DNA from: Monocercomonoides exilis
Lineage: Eukaryota > Preaxostyla > Oxymonadida > Polymastigidae
Direction of reading: 5' to 3'
Length of the DNA: 64,000 nucleotides
Assembly: GCA_001643675.2 (NCBI GenBank)
Contig: LSRY02000006.1
Location: 622,501 to 686,500, forward strand
Of this stretch, positions 1 through 14,600 are shown piece by piece. The position numbers were made by a program, and so were the translations under genes. Numbering within the stretch: position 1 is the first letter of the stretch; each line of letters opens with the position of its first letter. Under the pieces are notes generated by a model. The model was not told where the DNA came from. It worked only from the letters and a program-made list of their open reading frames with translations, and made no database searches.

Positions 1-761
1 CAACATTTGCGACATTTCAAAAAGAATAACACATATAGAAATATTTTCATTTTTTCATCAAATAATAGATATTTGACGGAAAGAAGCACACTTTTCGAGA
101 ATCCAATGAAATTTTGGAAATGAATTATTCTATATCGGAATCGTTTTTTGCATGTCAATATGAAACGACCTTTCTCGGTTTGAAACTGTCTTTTCGTCAT
201 AACTTAGTGTTTTCGATTTATTCTAATATTATTTCGGAACTATTTTTTTCTTTCACGAAAGAAAATGCTTTACTCAGTGAATTGAACAAAAAACAAAACG
301 ATGGGATCAATTTATTTTTTATGAATCAAAAATAATTCGAGAAAAATTACATCGTTTATTGTTGAAATTTGTAAAAAGAAGAAATTTCTAATTATTAATT
401 GATATTTGTCTAATTTTTTTTTTTGAAAAGTTCTTTTTGTTGAATTTTCAAATAAATAAATAATATCATATTACGATCAAAGCTCTGTTCCCACTCATCA
501 AATTTCTCTATCATGTAAACAGAATCTAAGCTATGTTATTATTTCCATATTAGTGAATTTTCGTGATTGAAAACAGAAATTAAATCAAAATATGTAATTT
601 TTATTTTATTTGAAAATTAAACAAAAGGAACTTTTCATAAAAATTTAGACATTTATTATTTGAAAATAATTAAAGTCAAATCAAGGCAACAAAAAACGTG
701 AATAAGCAACAATAATCGAGAAAGACATAGCTAACAAAAAATAAAAACGGTGAAAGAATAA
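1..761. other. A+T-rich spacer, no gene recognised
   Basis: No coding region is supported here. One 73-codon open frame at 114-335 has no recognisable domain and no upstream exon I can join, so it is left out. The sequence is rich in A and T runs like the other spacers of the window. Confidence 0.5.
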
Positions 762-2253
762 TCAGTTTTCTTTATTGCTTTTTTCATTGGTGATGATTTC
801 ATCAGTTGAAATTTTTCGTTGTTTCGAATGTTCGTTGCACATGTTCTCTATTAGCGAGGTTTTTCGAATTCTTTTTATTTTTTCTTTGAAAAAAGCATTC
901 GATTCTGACTTTTTTTCTTTTTGCTTTTCTATTTCTAATTGATTAAAAGCTATTGATTTTTTCTCAAATAATCCATCATCTTTGCAAAAATCATATGCTT
1001 TATTATTTTGATTTGTCAGCCAAACTGCAATTTCGATATCTAACTTTTCATCATCTAAGCAGTTTCTATTCCTGTTTGCACATTGCTTCCACTGCCGCTT
1101 CATTCAAAAGAAAAACCATTCAACATTAATCCTTTTCTTTGCTAATCTTTCATTTTATGTTATTTCTTCCATCGTTTAAGCATTTTTGATTGGTGTTTTG
1201 ACTTCTATTGCTTCAACAGCACATTGAAATCCTCTGTCTTCCATGACTTTCCAATGTTTAATTCCTTCATCAAATCCATATTTATTTCTTTCGTATTCTG
1301 ATATTTGCAAATATTCTTTTCACGGCTGTAAGTCTCGTTGTAACAATGAGAAATCATGCATGTGACACTCTACAACTTCTAAAGCAAACAATGCTTCAAA
1401 AGGATAGCTGGAAGCAACTGAAACATGGATTTTCAATCCATAACCTTTAAGAGTCCCATCTCAGAGCAACTTCTGATTTTCAAAACAGCAAGCTGGCTTG
1501 TCTGTTCTTATTGACGTGGGATCTACAAGAAGATCCACAGTTCCAAAAGATTCGTCTGAATCAGTATATTTAGGTCTTCTTTTCTCCATGTTCATTTTTC
1601 TCAAAAACTTTTTACAGGAATGAATGTATTGAAATTATTGCATCAGAAATAATGTGGTTGCTTCTGTAAAACCAAATTCCAATTCTTGTTTGTGTAGTTC
1701 CAGAAGACAGCCATTCGAGGAAATAAAGCATTTTGTCAGCAAGCGATAAAGAACCTTTTGTTCATTTTTTCGGATTCTGGTTTGTTTCGTTTTCTAGTTC
1801 GCAGATGATGCTGTATATTTGTTTTTCGGTTAATTAATATCTATCAAATGATTTTTGTTTGCGTAAGTGACCAAATAGCTGTCACTCTGGCTCAGGATCT
1901 GATAACTCCCTAATTTCACTGTTCATAATTTTCTTTTCAACGCTATCTTTATATTAATCAGCTTTTAGAAGAGTCAAATCAAACGTGTCGTTTGTTTCTT
2001 TTCTGCAAACATCAGATCATTCAAAAAAAAATTTTTTTTTCTTTGCATTATTCAAACTTGAACCTTTCCATTTTATTTTTTGCTGTTGAACAAGATAGTA
2101 TTGAGGGATGTTCCTGAACTTCAATTGGACCAAACATATTACGAAATTCTGAGAAGCAGACACGGAAGCTGAAGGATGGAATGAGAGTGCTTGAGAAGAG
2201 AAGTTTATATCAAACTGAGATGGAGATTGAATATTGCTTTGAACGGAGTTCAT
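762..2253 (-). pseudogene. decayed PIF/Harbinger-like (DDE_Tnp_4) transposase
   Basis: Translating the minus strand through stops gives the layout of a DDE_Tnp_4/Harbinger transposase. An N-terminal helix-turn-helix stretch reads LTEKQIYSIICELE followed by SLADKMLYFLEWLSSG (about 1840-1690). The catalytic core follows (about 1550-1340) with VDLLVDPTSIRTDKP, then LKGYGLKIHVSVASSYPFEA and an ECHMHDFSLLQ motif. Next come MEDRGFQ and, near 1130, RINVEWFF followed by MKRQWKQ, matching the family's third catalytic acidic residue (RxxVE) and basic tail. The frame holds several TGA and TAA stops and at least one frame change, near 1610-1630, so this is a relic. The last 113 codons (762-1103) are still open. 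The part beyond about 1980 is assigned only by position. The family call rests on motif order; no search was run. Confidence 0.7.
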
Positions 2254-2698
2254 ATGTGAACTTTATTCAGAGCAATATCATTTGACAAAAAATAAAAAAT
2301 AAATTATTTTTTGATTACCACAAAGATAACGAACAAAGAATGCTACAGACCAAATATATGGATCAATTCGAGGAAGCAAACTCATTTCCAGTTGTTGAAT
2401 TAATATCAAAACAAACTGACAAAAGAAAAGCCCTTTTTTCATATGGTGATGTCTTCTAATTATGCATATTGGCAAAGTGTGAAAAAATGTGTCTTTTTCA
2501 AAAAACATATGACTTTTGGTTTGCAACTAGTTCTTGTTTGAAATAACATTTGCTACACTCAAATGGTTTTTCTTTTCTTAAAATATCTAATTAAAAACTT
2601 TTTTTGATCTTTTCATTTTATTTTATCTTCATTTATTATATGATATGGGTAATAAATAAATAAGAAAATTTTATAACTTTTGCTGCAAAATAACTTGC
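2254..2698. other. spacer upstream of surface gene
   Basis: A+T-rich. An 82-codon minus-strand frame at 2278-2526 has no recognisable features. This stretch probably holds the promoter of the giant surface-protein gene that follows, but I see no defined element. Confidence 0.35.
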
Positions 2699-5600
2699 AT
2701 GTCTTGGCTTTTATTTTTGCATGTAGATTTATTTTTCCAATTCTGTTTCACACTCTTTTCCGAACAGAAGTCTCGCAACATTGAAAATCAAAATTCATTT
2801 GTATATCCAAGTTTGCAAAACATTGGATGCATTTATCAATGCAACAACAAAAATACTGCAAATGAAAAAACATGTGAAGCATATTTTTTCATACGAATTA
2901 CCACATATATTTGAGCAGAAGCGCAGTTCTTTGCTAATTTCGACAAATGCAATCAACTCTTCTGTTCAATTCGAAACAGTTGCAATGGCTCAACATTCGA
3001 ATTCATCGATTGTGATTTCTCGAAGATTATCGAGAACTTCCCTCAAACGTTGTATTCTGTTTCCTTCAAGAGAAAAAAAGAATGCACTTTTCACATGTGA
3101 TGAAAGCGAGCTTCTTCTTGAGAGCATTTCCCTTCAATTTTCATCCGTTTCCAATTCACTTTATTTTGTATCAACTTCATTGCCGATATCTTCTTCTTCG
3201 CCGTCCTTGTCCTGTTGTCCGTGTATCATATCAATCTCTGATTCAATTCTGTCGTCTACAGAAATATTGAATGCTCCTTTGTTATGCACTGAAAGTGATA
3301 CACAAGCATCGATGCAAAGATGTCTGTTTTCAAACATCACCGAATTGTATGACAGAAATGAAGTGAAACACAAAAACGGCTTATACTCAACTTCTTTTTC
3401 GTCGTGTGTCTTTTCAAGCGTTGAAGATGTTTTCTATGATGGTATTTCTTGCTCCATTAATTCACCTTCATCCAAAAACTTTGCATCTTCAAACTCAACA
3501 TTCTCAAAATGCTGCCGCACAAAAAATGAACCAACTCGTTACAATACATCTCAAAGGTATTTCATTGGAGAAGTTTCGTTTGTAAATTCACTTTTTGAAA
3601 AGTGCATTGCAAACGATAACGTGAACATAAGAGGAGGAGGAATATACTGCACTGGATCATCATTGACGCTATCGGTTGTGAACTGCAGCTTTTTTTCATG
3701 TAACGCAAAGCAAGATGGCGGAGCAATTTTTATTTCTACTTCGAATTTGAAATCAATCTCAAATTGCTATTTTGAAAATAACACTGCCAGCTTTGGAGGA
3801 GGAACATACTTCGCATCAATGCCAGATAAAGTTGTTATTGAAAAATGCACATATTTTGGGAACATTGCTCTATCTTGCGGTCATGATGTTAGATTTTTTG
3901 TTATGCAAAGTTTAATAAACAACGCAATTATTGAATCTTGCCTTTTTATCGGTAGGAACACAAGCACAAAAGGCAGTAATTATTTTGACCCTGCACCAAA
4001 AAATTTATATTACAGCAACTGCTATTGGTGTGATTATCACGCTAATTCAGGGAGTGGTGCTCTTTACATGGATTGTCACGAAAGTTGGGCTTCAACACCA
4101 CCAAGGTTCCTTTTCTTGTTTTTTCACAACAACACAAGCGGGGATAATCACGGACATGACTGTTGGCTGAATTCTTCATTAAACATCACCAACCCATTTG
4201 CTTATTCATTTTCAACAACTCCTGCAAAGAGAGTGTATTTCATGGGAACATCAGAAAGCAAGGAATTCAACAGTTGGATTCCACAAGGAACAATGATATA
4301 TTCAAAAACAGGAGGAGCAGACACAGAGGGATGCGGATTGAGTGCATTGTCCACACCGTGCAGTTCATTGGAATACAGCCTTTCTCGGCTTCAAGAGTTA
4401 CGAACTGGTCTTGTGAACATGCTGCAAGCAAAATTTCAACCTGAAGTACTGAATATCGGAGAGATGACAGTCACAATGAAGGGAGATGGAAAAGATGCCA
4501 CAGTGATCAGCACTTCGCAAGTTCCGCAAAGTGCCTCCTCCGTGATTGTTTTGTCAAGCGGCTCTCTTTGCTTGACAAACGTGAGTGTGGAGATTGAACC
4601 ACCATCCTCCTCACTGACTGTATTTTATTCATTGGCTGCTCTGGCACATCCACAGGGAAGGATTCAACTCGAAAACATCCTCATTTCTGGATCTGAGGCA
4701 AACAACAATGTTGTTCATTCTGTTTCTTTGCTCAATGTTCAAAATGGTTATCTTGGTTTATCCAGCTGCACGATATCCGAAATAGCTGTGGATACTTTAC
4801 CTCTCATTGCATTCCAAGCTCCAGAACAGTTGGGAATGAAGAACGTGCTGATGGAAAGTATCTCACGGAAAAGCGGAAATGGAGGTATTATGGAGATGGA
4901 TGTTGAAGAGCAAGAGATTTTCAGATTCGACAATGTGACTTTCAGGAACTGCATCTGTCAACAGGGGAACGGAGGAGCTATGTTTGTTGCTCTGAAAACA
5001 AACAGCATGTTCACTGTTGGGCAGGATGTTGCTGTTAACTTCAATGAATGTTGTGTTCCGACAGATGATCAATCGAAGGGAAAAGGTGGGGCACTCTATA
5101 TCAAGGTGTGCTCAGATGAACCACTGTTTATTCTCAATGCCCTATCATTTGAGCGATGCAATGCCTGGAAAGGGAAGAATGTGTTTGTGGAAGCAGTGAA
5201 TCTGGGAACGTGTGTGAATGAAAATACTATCAAATTCGGACGAGATGGGATGCTGGATGACGATTTGATGGGTTTCGAAAACAACGATACATCGCATTTG
5301 ATTCCGCTGAGGTTGTTTCTGAGTGGGGCTTTTGTGCCTCCAGTGCATGTGGGAGGACCAAACAACAGAGATTTCAGTGGATGCGGATATGCCAGTTATC
5401 CGTGCTCAACATTAAAGCATGCAGTATCATTGAGATTTTCAGCTGCAGATAGATTGCTATCCCTTCATTCTCAGTTTGTCTGGAACGAAGAGATGACACT
5501 TGATGGTTTCGCTTGGAATATCTGCTGCGAGCAAGAAAACACATCCATTTCATTCAAACCAGTTGCGCCCGTTGAAGGAGATGGATTCATAGCATGTGCT

Positions 5601-8600
5601 TCTTCATCTCTCTTCCAAAACATTTGCTTCACGCTTTGCGACCAACCAGAGTTTTCATTTCGTTCACTTCTTGTGTGTCTCGGTCCATCTCTGTCAATTG
5701 CAGATTGTTCGTTAAAGATGGAGAATGATGATTCAGTTCTGACAAATTCATTTGCTGAAATCAGAAAAGGGACTTTTTCAATCAGCAATTTTCACATTCA
5801 ACAACTCACAGCTGATCTGTCATCACCTGCTCTTTCTGAGCTTATTTGTGTGAGTGAGGATGAAGCATCTATCGATGCAAATGGACTCATATGCAAACAG
5901 CTCATAATGAGAAACAAAGGAGATTTTCTTCGTTTATCGTCAGGAAAATCATCAGAAATCAAAAACAGTGTTTTTGAGGACGGGAGATATGCTGATGGCT
6001 GTTGTGTGCAATGGACCAATGGCCAATCACTGAAAGTGAGAAATACTTCATTTGCAAGCGAAATTCGAACAAGTGGCAATGGCTCTTGCATAAATGTGAA
6101 GGGAGCAAGTGAAAATTTCAAATCGATGATGATCACGAACTGCTCCTTCGACAGCTGCTCTGTTCAGGAAGACGAAAGCTGTGGAGGTGCGATATGCGGA
6201 GCAGAGGATGCAAAATGTGGGCTGACAATCTCTGATTGCATATTTCACTCGTGCACAGCTCCTGAAGGATTGCTGGGAAAGGGTTATGGGGGTGGGATAT
6301 GCCTGTATTGCAGCAGCGAAAGCGATGATTTGTTCTCAATCGCTTCTCCTGTATCTTCTCTCGAGTATCCAAACAGCGCTGCAATCGGAAAGGATTTGTT
6401 TATTCAGTCACCGAATCTCACAAACACCCTCACAAACAAAACGCTCCCGTTTGCTGTTGGCTCTGCAGATCTGACAGATGATTCAATGAGAGGATATGAT
6501 GGAGCAGACAAAGTCCATGCAATACCTCTTGTCTATTTTTATCGTGTCATCACAAATGAGGTGTGTGCATCGGAAACAGGTCAAGATGTGGCACCCTGTG
6601 GATTTGATACATATCCATGCAGATCTGTCTCATTTTCGTTCAAAAGACAGAACGGAAGCAAAAGCAATGTTGTTCTTTCACCTCTTTTCACTCTGGCTGA
6701 AAGCGTTGTTGCAGATGGAGAAAAAACATACACAATCGGCGGAGTGGCTGAAAGGAGCATCGTGATTGTGCAAGGTGCAAAATCACCAGAAGCAGGTTTG
6801 TTTTGCTCGAGTATTTCCTTGGGCTTTTCAGTGATCATAAATAGCATTGCCTTCAAGCTGCCAACAACTATCCAGACACATTCCTCGCTTATGCATCACA
6901 AAGGATCAGGAAATATGCGCGTGGAGAATTGTGAATTTGAACCTCAAGAAGCAGTGGAATCCCATTCATTCTCGCTGATCGCAGCAGAGTCGGGAGATAT
7001 CACAATCAGTGATTGCTCTTTCAAGAACATTGCTTTTGTGGCTGCTTGGATTGTGAGCTGCAGTGGCTCTTCTCAAACGCTGATTGATAAAGCAACCATC
7101 ACAAATGCAACAACTCTGACAGGAAGCAGTCTGATCACAGCAACCACCTCCACGGCAGAGTTGACTGTGAGAGATTCATCATTCACATCCGTGGCCAAAT
7201 CCAACTGCGTCGCAATCCAGACAGCATTTATCCAAGCTCTGACTTTGAACAACACAAATATCGAGAATATTGAGCGCAGCAGCAACAACGGAGGTGCTGT
7301 GGAGTGCACTGTGGGGAATGGCGGAAGTGTGGTAATCGAAGGCGGAAGCATGAAAAAATGTGTTTGCGAAGGATGGAACGGAGGCGGCCTCCATATTTCT
7401 GTGGAAGCAGGAGGGAATGTGCAGGTGGGGAACACATCGTCTGCAGAGACAGCCATTGAAGAATGCAGCTCGAAAGAAAATGGAGGGAAAGGAGGGTATG
7501 GTGGAGGGATAATGCTGTTGCTGAATGAAGGGGCACAAAATGTGATCATCAAGAATGTGCTGTTCACGTTGTGTTCAGCTCCTAAAGGAGGAAGCAACAT
7601 ATTCATGGAGGCACCTGTGCTTGAGAATGTTGCAAAGGCAACAGTTTTGGCACACTCGTTCAACACATCTGTGGAGGACATGCCTGTTTTGGAGGAGCTT
7701 GGAGGCTTTGATGGAAGCAACAAAAGAGATGTGATCCCCTTGGTTCTGTTCTTTCGTCGGCTGAGCTCAACTGCACATGTGTCTGGAACTGGGATCGACT
7801 ACTACAAATGCGGATATGCTGATTTCCCTTGTCTGACAATCCCGTTCAGCGAGAGTCTGATGAAAGAGAGCAGTGGAGTGATCTTGGTGGAGAGCTCGTT
7901 CAACATTAATGACAAGATAGAATTGAAGACGAAAAACATGAGTATCAAAGCCAAAGAGAGCAGAAGTGAAATCAGAGTGGGTGCTGGAGGAGGCGGAGCA
8001 AGCGGAGGAATGATCGAAACATCCAAGGATGTGAATATTGAACAGATATCATTTGTGCATCCTTCATCTTTGGGAGAGGCAATTTCATTCCTGTTTATGT
8101 GCCTCAATGAAAGGTTGTGCATTTCAGATTGCCAAGTGGAAATGGAAGCAGCATCGGGGCTGACATGTTCGTTCAGTCTGATTGGAGTGCTTGGAGGAGA
8201 ACTGAAATGTGAGCATTTCTCAGTGTTAAATTCCAGATATGGCTCGGTGGAAATAATTGTTCTGGATGGAAGTGGAACGAACAATGCTGTCAAGTGCAAC
8301 ATGAATGATGTGAATTTCACCGATATCACATCTCGTTCAGAAAAGGGAATGATGAGTGTGAAATCGGTGCAGGAGTTTGGAATGGAAAACTCGAAAGTGC
8401 AGAACACAAACCAAATGAACTGTCCTTTCTTCAGCTTTGAAGGAACAGCGAATATAACAATGAAGAACAGCACTTTCAGTGAGATAAGCAGACAGAATGG
8501 GTTTGGAGGATTGATGAATGGGAGAGTGAACGAGAAAGAGAAGATCGAAATAACAAACTGCACAATGGACATCTGCAATTCTACTTCGGAAGATATGTGC

Positions 8601-11600
8601 GGTGGATGTGTTCATGTGGATGTGGGTGATTATGGAACTTTTCTATTCGATGGAAACACTGCAACAAGGTGCAAAGTGTTTGGTGATCGCGGTTTTGGTG
8701 GAGGGCTGTATATCATTTTGAACACACTGAAGTCGAAATATTCGCTGAAGATGATCGAGTTCAGTGAGAATGAGGCAAATAGGGGAAAGAACATTTATAT
8801 TGTCTGTCCAACACCAAGAGAGGCGATTAAGCCGACTCTGTTTGACAAATCAGCAGATGAAAACATGGAAGAGGAGGAGCTGTGGGTGTATGACACATCA
8901 GGAAGCATGCCTGATGGCGAGTCGCTCCGGAGATATCTCTTTGCCTCTGATGCTGAGATTGTATTTCTCGATACAACAAACGGGACAGATTCTCCTGAGT
9001 GTGGCACTGATCTGTATCCGTGCCAAACAATGGACACTGGCTTCACAAAGATGACTGATAATCAGTCTACGCTGCATATTCAAGGTTCAACGGAGCTGAA
9101 CCGTGATGTGAACAGAGCTGGAAAGTCTCTCACTGTTCGGGGGAAGGCTGGACATTCAACGCTGAACATCGAAACCAATGGGCATTTTGGGTTGTCTGAA
9201 GGTTCGGAAACGCCCAGTCTAATCTTCAATAATATCAGATTCGCACTTCTCGCACAATCAGGCAGAAGCGAGCTGATAAATGCACAAACAGGAACATTGT
9301 TCCTGAAAGACTGTATCTTTGATGAGAGCGAGAGATCAGATGCCAAGATTGAATTCTGGCTTCTTGAATGCAGAAGGGCTGAGGCATCCTTCACAACTGT
9401 CATCATCAACACTCTGAGTTTCACAGAATCTGTGGGAATCGCAAGAGTTACTGAAGGAATTATTGAAATGGAAGATGTGAACATCAGCGATATCAGCTCC
9501 AAAGGAAATGGACTGGTTCAGGGTTGTGAAGGATCTGACCTTTTGCTGAGAAACATCAAAGCAGAGAGTTGTGTTGTTGAAAATGGGCAAGTGGTGAGTG
9601 TTTCAGGCAAAGCATCGTTGTCTATCACAAAAAACAGCGAATTTGGAACATGCGAGAATTTGAATGGAAATGGAGGTGCTGTGAGTGTGAAAGGCTGTGC
9701 AAACGAAGAGTTTATATTTGCAAATATTTCTTTGCAGAGCTGCACTGCTGATGAAATGGAAATGAAAGGAGGAGGATTCTTCTTTGAATTCACAGAACAA
9801 TATTCGAGAACATTCTCAGTAATGGATTGTTCTTTTGGGAGCAACAAGGCAAAATTCGGAAAAGATGCGTTCATCAGCTGTTTTGATTTGAACAACTCAG
9901 TCACTTTAGATCAATTTGCAAGGTTGAGTGGAGATGGAGAAAATGGCACAGTGGAAATGATGGGGACTGACAATGTGAATTTCAAGAACGAAAATGTGAA
10001 TCTGACGCTGTTTTTGGTGCAAGGGAAATTTGAAGTGGCGGAGGTTTCGCCAACAGGGTTGGATGTTCTGGGCTGCGGAAGCTCAGAAAACCCTTGTCAA
10101 TCGCTTTGGAGAGGATTTCAAAATCTGGTTCCTGAAACTCGTGAAAGGCAGATACGCATCAATGTGAGTGCAATGGTGAATGATTCATACGATCTTCATT
10201 CATTCCTCACGATTTCATCTTCGACCGATAAAACAGCAGAACTCTTGATAAACCCGAAAATTGAAAGAGGAGAAGAAACATCAGTGTTCAGCAGCACAAT
10301 GTCTCTCACGTTGCACTCAATATCACTTTTGATGCCTCAAGCATTCGAAAACGGCCAAACTATTGTTTTTGAATCCAACTCCCCATCTGGCATGCTGGAT
10401 TTCCAATCTTCATCATTCAATGTGGAGAGAGAAGGGGAAATTGCATATCAGCTTGTGCACATGGCAAGTGGTTCGCTTTTGTTGTTCAACTGTTCTGTTT
10501 CCATTTTCCGCTTTTTCCAAACACCATTTGTTGCATGCGGATCGGTGCAGCTCAGCAACTGTAACATATCAAAAGTGTGCACATCAGGAAGTGTTGAAGG
10601 AGGGGCACTACGTGTGTGCTTAACGAATAGCAACAACGCTGCAATCAATGAGACAACAGCTTGCAAGTGCACGTGCGAAGCGAAGGAGGGAATGGGTGGA
10701 TTCATGTTCTTGAACAGCACGGACTCATTGGAAGAGAAACCATTATCCATCATTTCCTCTGTCTTTGAAGCCAATGAAGCTGCATTGGGCAAAAATATTT
10801 TCGTGCAAGCATCTGATCTGAATACAACAGTTACAGAGGATGTATTTGCCTTCGATTATGAACAGCTTAAGGACAATCCAGATCTGTTTGTTGGAAGCGA
10901 CAGATATCAAAACAATGTGGATTTGTTTGTGTTCTTGATCAGATTCAAGAGCGATACTGTGTTTGTTTCATCATCTGGATTCGATGTGAAGCGGTGTGGG
11001 AGCGAGTTCATTGCATGCAGATCATTTTGGAAAGGTTTTGGCCAGATAGATCAGGCGAAACAAGAAAAAATCATGCTCATCGATCAAGCAGCAGCAGTCA
11101 CGGATCAATATGATGTTTCGAATTTCACAATAAAATCAATAGTGAAGATGGAGCTTGAAGAGGCATCTTCTTTGTTGTTTGAGACAGCCAATGAAAGCAA
11201 TGAGATTTGCTTTTTTTCTAATTCCTACAAGCTGTCTGTGGTTGATCTTGCTCTGAAGATGAGAAAAGTGGAAGAAGGGGCGAAGGTATGTATGATAAAA
11301 AATATTCAAGGCACCCTATCACTGGAGGACTGTTCCTTCGAAACATCAGCAGACAATGCAGGAGCATCATTCAGAGCAGATGTGTTGTTTGTGATGATGA
11401 ATAGCGGAGAGTTTTTTGTGAAGAAGTTGAAAGTGAAGGCAAGCGTGAGAAAAGATTTGTTTTGCATCAACTCTGGATGCTTGTGCAATTTTGATGGAAT
11501 GGATGTGAAGGAACTTTCGTCTGATCGCGGATGTGTTGTGAATGTGGAGCAGCAAGAGAGAAATGCAAATGCTGAACAAGCACATATCTCTTTGAATGGC

Positions 11601-14600
11601 TCACTATTTTCCTCAGTTGTCCGTTCAGATGATGGCAGCTGTGTTGTCAAAAGCTCTTCAAATGTTCCTCTTTCACTGGATATCAATGGCTCCACATTTG
11701 AGTTTTGCAGATCACCTGAGTCTGAGAAAGGAGGAGCAATTTTTGTGAACTTGGCGTCTGATGGGGTGTTCAAGTTGAGCAGCTCAAATGTGGTTCAATG
11801 CGGATGCTCGTCGTCAGCTGGCAGAGGAGGTGGAGTGTATCTATGTGCGAAAGAGGAAGGATCATTGAAGTTTGTGTTCAAGAACTCCAGCTTCGACTCC
11901 AACAGCGCAAAGACTGGAAAGGATATCTTCATCGAATGCAGAGACATTTCTGCTCAAGTGAATGAGAGCCAGTTTGCGATGGATCTGAGAGAGGGATACT
12001 ACAACCGTGTCAACGCCATCTGGGGCATTGATGACAAGCATCAGAGCGAGATTGATCTGATGGATTTCATTGTGGTGTATCAGTCCTCAATGATATTCGT
12101 TTCTTCGGCAAATAACAAGAATGGCGAAAACAGCAGGAAGTGTGGAACCACAAAAGTGCCTTGCTTGTCTCTGGGATATGGGCTCAGCCATGTTGTGACT
12201 GATGATGTGCCCATGCTCGTTATTGATACGGAATGTGTTCTCCAAGAAGAAGTGGATCTGACTGATGTATCAATGAGGCCGCGCTCATACGAAGGAGGAA
12301 GGATTGTACTTGTTGGTGGAATTGCTCCAACGAGAAACAGCTTGATGAGAGCGTGGGAAAGGGTGAAGATTGAGATGCTGAACATCACTCTTCCATTCTC
12401 AAATTCATTTGCCCATCTGTGTCTCTTGGAGATAAGCTCAGGCATTTTCGAAATGAGCAGGTCGGTTGTCAGCACCTCAGACGAATCAAAGCATGCCAAA
12501 GCAGAGTGTGTATTTTTGTGCTCAGATGGAGAATGTGTGCTTTTCGATGTGACAGTTTCGCTTTTGGACTGTTCATGCGTTGCGGAATGCAGTGGTGGTG
12601 CTCTGAACTGCTCCAGCTTGTTGTTGGCTTCGCTTGATGTTTCACAGAACTGCCTGCAAATATCTGGCAACAGCGGAAATTGCACTTTTGCAAACATATC
12701 GACTCATGATATCCAGTTGGATGATGGATATGTGATTGCAGTTTCCAGCCAGTTTCATCAGCAAAACTCAATAGCGACTGAATTTCGAAAACATCTGTCG
12801 ATATTTCTTGGTTCGCTTTCTGCAATCACTGGAAAATCAGATTATTCAGGAATCATTTATGTTGAAGGCAGCTCACATCAGATCGAAATTAACAGCTTGT
12901 CAGTTGAAAATATGTCATCCAAGGCAAATATTGGAAGTCATGCCTCTTTTTCTCATTGCTCAGATATTTCAATGGAATCATGCTTGTTCAATGGAGATAA
13001 ATCTTTGAGAAATTCAAATGCACCAATGAATGAAAAAACGAACATTTGCAAATGGAATGGCTCATTAGTGGACCTTTCAGATTGCACAGCAAAGATCAAG
13101 GATTCATCAATTGCGAATTCCAGTGAAGGAGGATTATCAGTGAGTGGAGGTGAGACGGTCATTGACGCTGGTCTATTTGTGAATAACAATCCATTGATTG
13201 GAAAATATCCCTCAGCTCGGAGAAACATATTGTGTTCGGATTCTGCTCAGCTGAATATCATGAGTCTGAAGGGAGGAGATGGGGTTTTTCCCAATTCATC
13301 GATGTGGATTCTGAATGAAGGATGCAGTTTGAAGGGGATTGTTGAGGAGCGAGCATCGCCATTGTTCATCCCCACATTGCGATGGGTGGGGACAGAGGAG
13401 AAGGAAGGGGTGCTGGATGTTGTGTTCAGGGGCACACTTCTTCTGCCATGCAACCTGTCGTTTCGGGTTGTTTCGTCGGTGGGGGATGTGGAGCAGATGG
13501 AGACACACGAGATAAGTGAGTCTGGGTTTGTGAGTGAAGAGGAAGTGCATGGCACAACTGGGTTGGAGATGGTCAGAGGAGCAGAGGCGAGAGCAGAAGT
13601 GAGGGTGTGCATCTTGTTTGGAGATGGCCATTCTCCCTCGGCAACTGAGTCATTCATCCTGAAGAACAGGAGCGAGACTGATCCAAAGGGAGATGAAAGG
13701 ATTGTTGAAGGAGGAAAAGAAGGGAAATCATCATGGGCATTGATTGTTGTTATTTTTTCAGTTTTGTTTTTAATTGTCCTGATTGTATCTATTATCATGA
13801 CGATTCGATGGAGAAAGGCAAGGAATGAAGCAGAAGATCTGAGAGAGATTGTGAATGAAAACATCAGAAAAGATCCGAAGGCGTTTGAGATGGTGACGAT
13901 GGAGATGTCACCTGAGGAGCAGTGGAGGAGAGCAGAGAGGGAGGCAGAGAAGAAGAATGATGAAAGGATAAAGAAAAGAGTGTATGAGAAAAGCTTGGGA
14001 CACTCAGAGTCATCGGAGCATCTTTTATCTGAGAGTGGATCGACTGAATATATCTTGGGAAGAGATTCAGACAAGATCCCTCAATGGATTCTGGAGAAAG
14101 TTGAGGAAGAAGGAGAGATTCAAAAGAGATCACCATCGCCATCCATCTCATCCACTTCAACCACGGACACTTCAGACACTGACACAACATTTGTTCGAGG
14201 GGAGGATTTATGCCCAACAACATCATCCATGTCGAATCTGGTGGATGCAATGGCATGTTCATCTCCTCATGAGAAATTGATTGTGGATCTGAGGGATTCT
14301 TTGTTCATGCTTCTTCATGGAAGGAATAAGACAAAGGAGATGGCGATTGGCACTCTGCAGGAGAGGGAGCAGACAGCTGCTCAGATCCTGTTCTGGGTGG
14401 CAAATGGAGCACTTCACTCATTTGATGAGATGGAAAACGGATTATCTTCACTGGCCAATCTGAGTCCACACATTGTGTTGTTCTCCGAGCACATGGTGAT
14501 CTGCATTGTGATGCACTCTGACTTATTGTCCGATGATGACTCAGATTCTTCATCCATCTCTTCGTCAACTGTTGTGACTTCTGCAAGTGATGATGATGAT

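Noticed and set aside
114-335. 73-codon ORF at the left edge
   Set aside because: No domain, no supporting exon, and A+T-rich composition typical of spacers.
7073-7723. Long antisense ORFs within the giant surface gene (also 8578-7802 and 14074-13247)
   Set aside because: They mirror the composition of the sense strand, and their sequences show no beta-helix or other family pattern.
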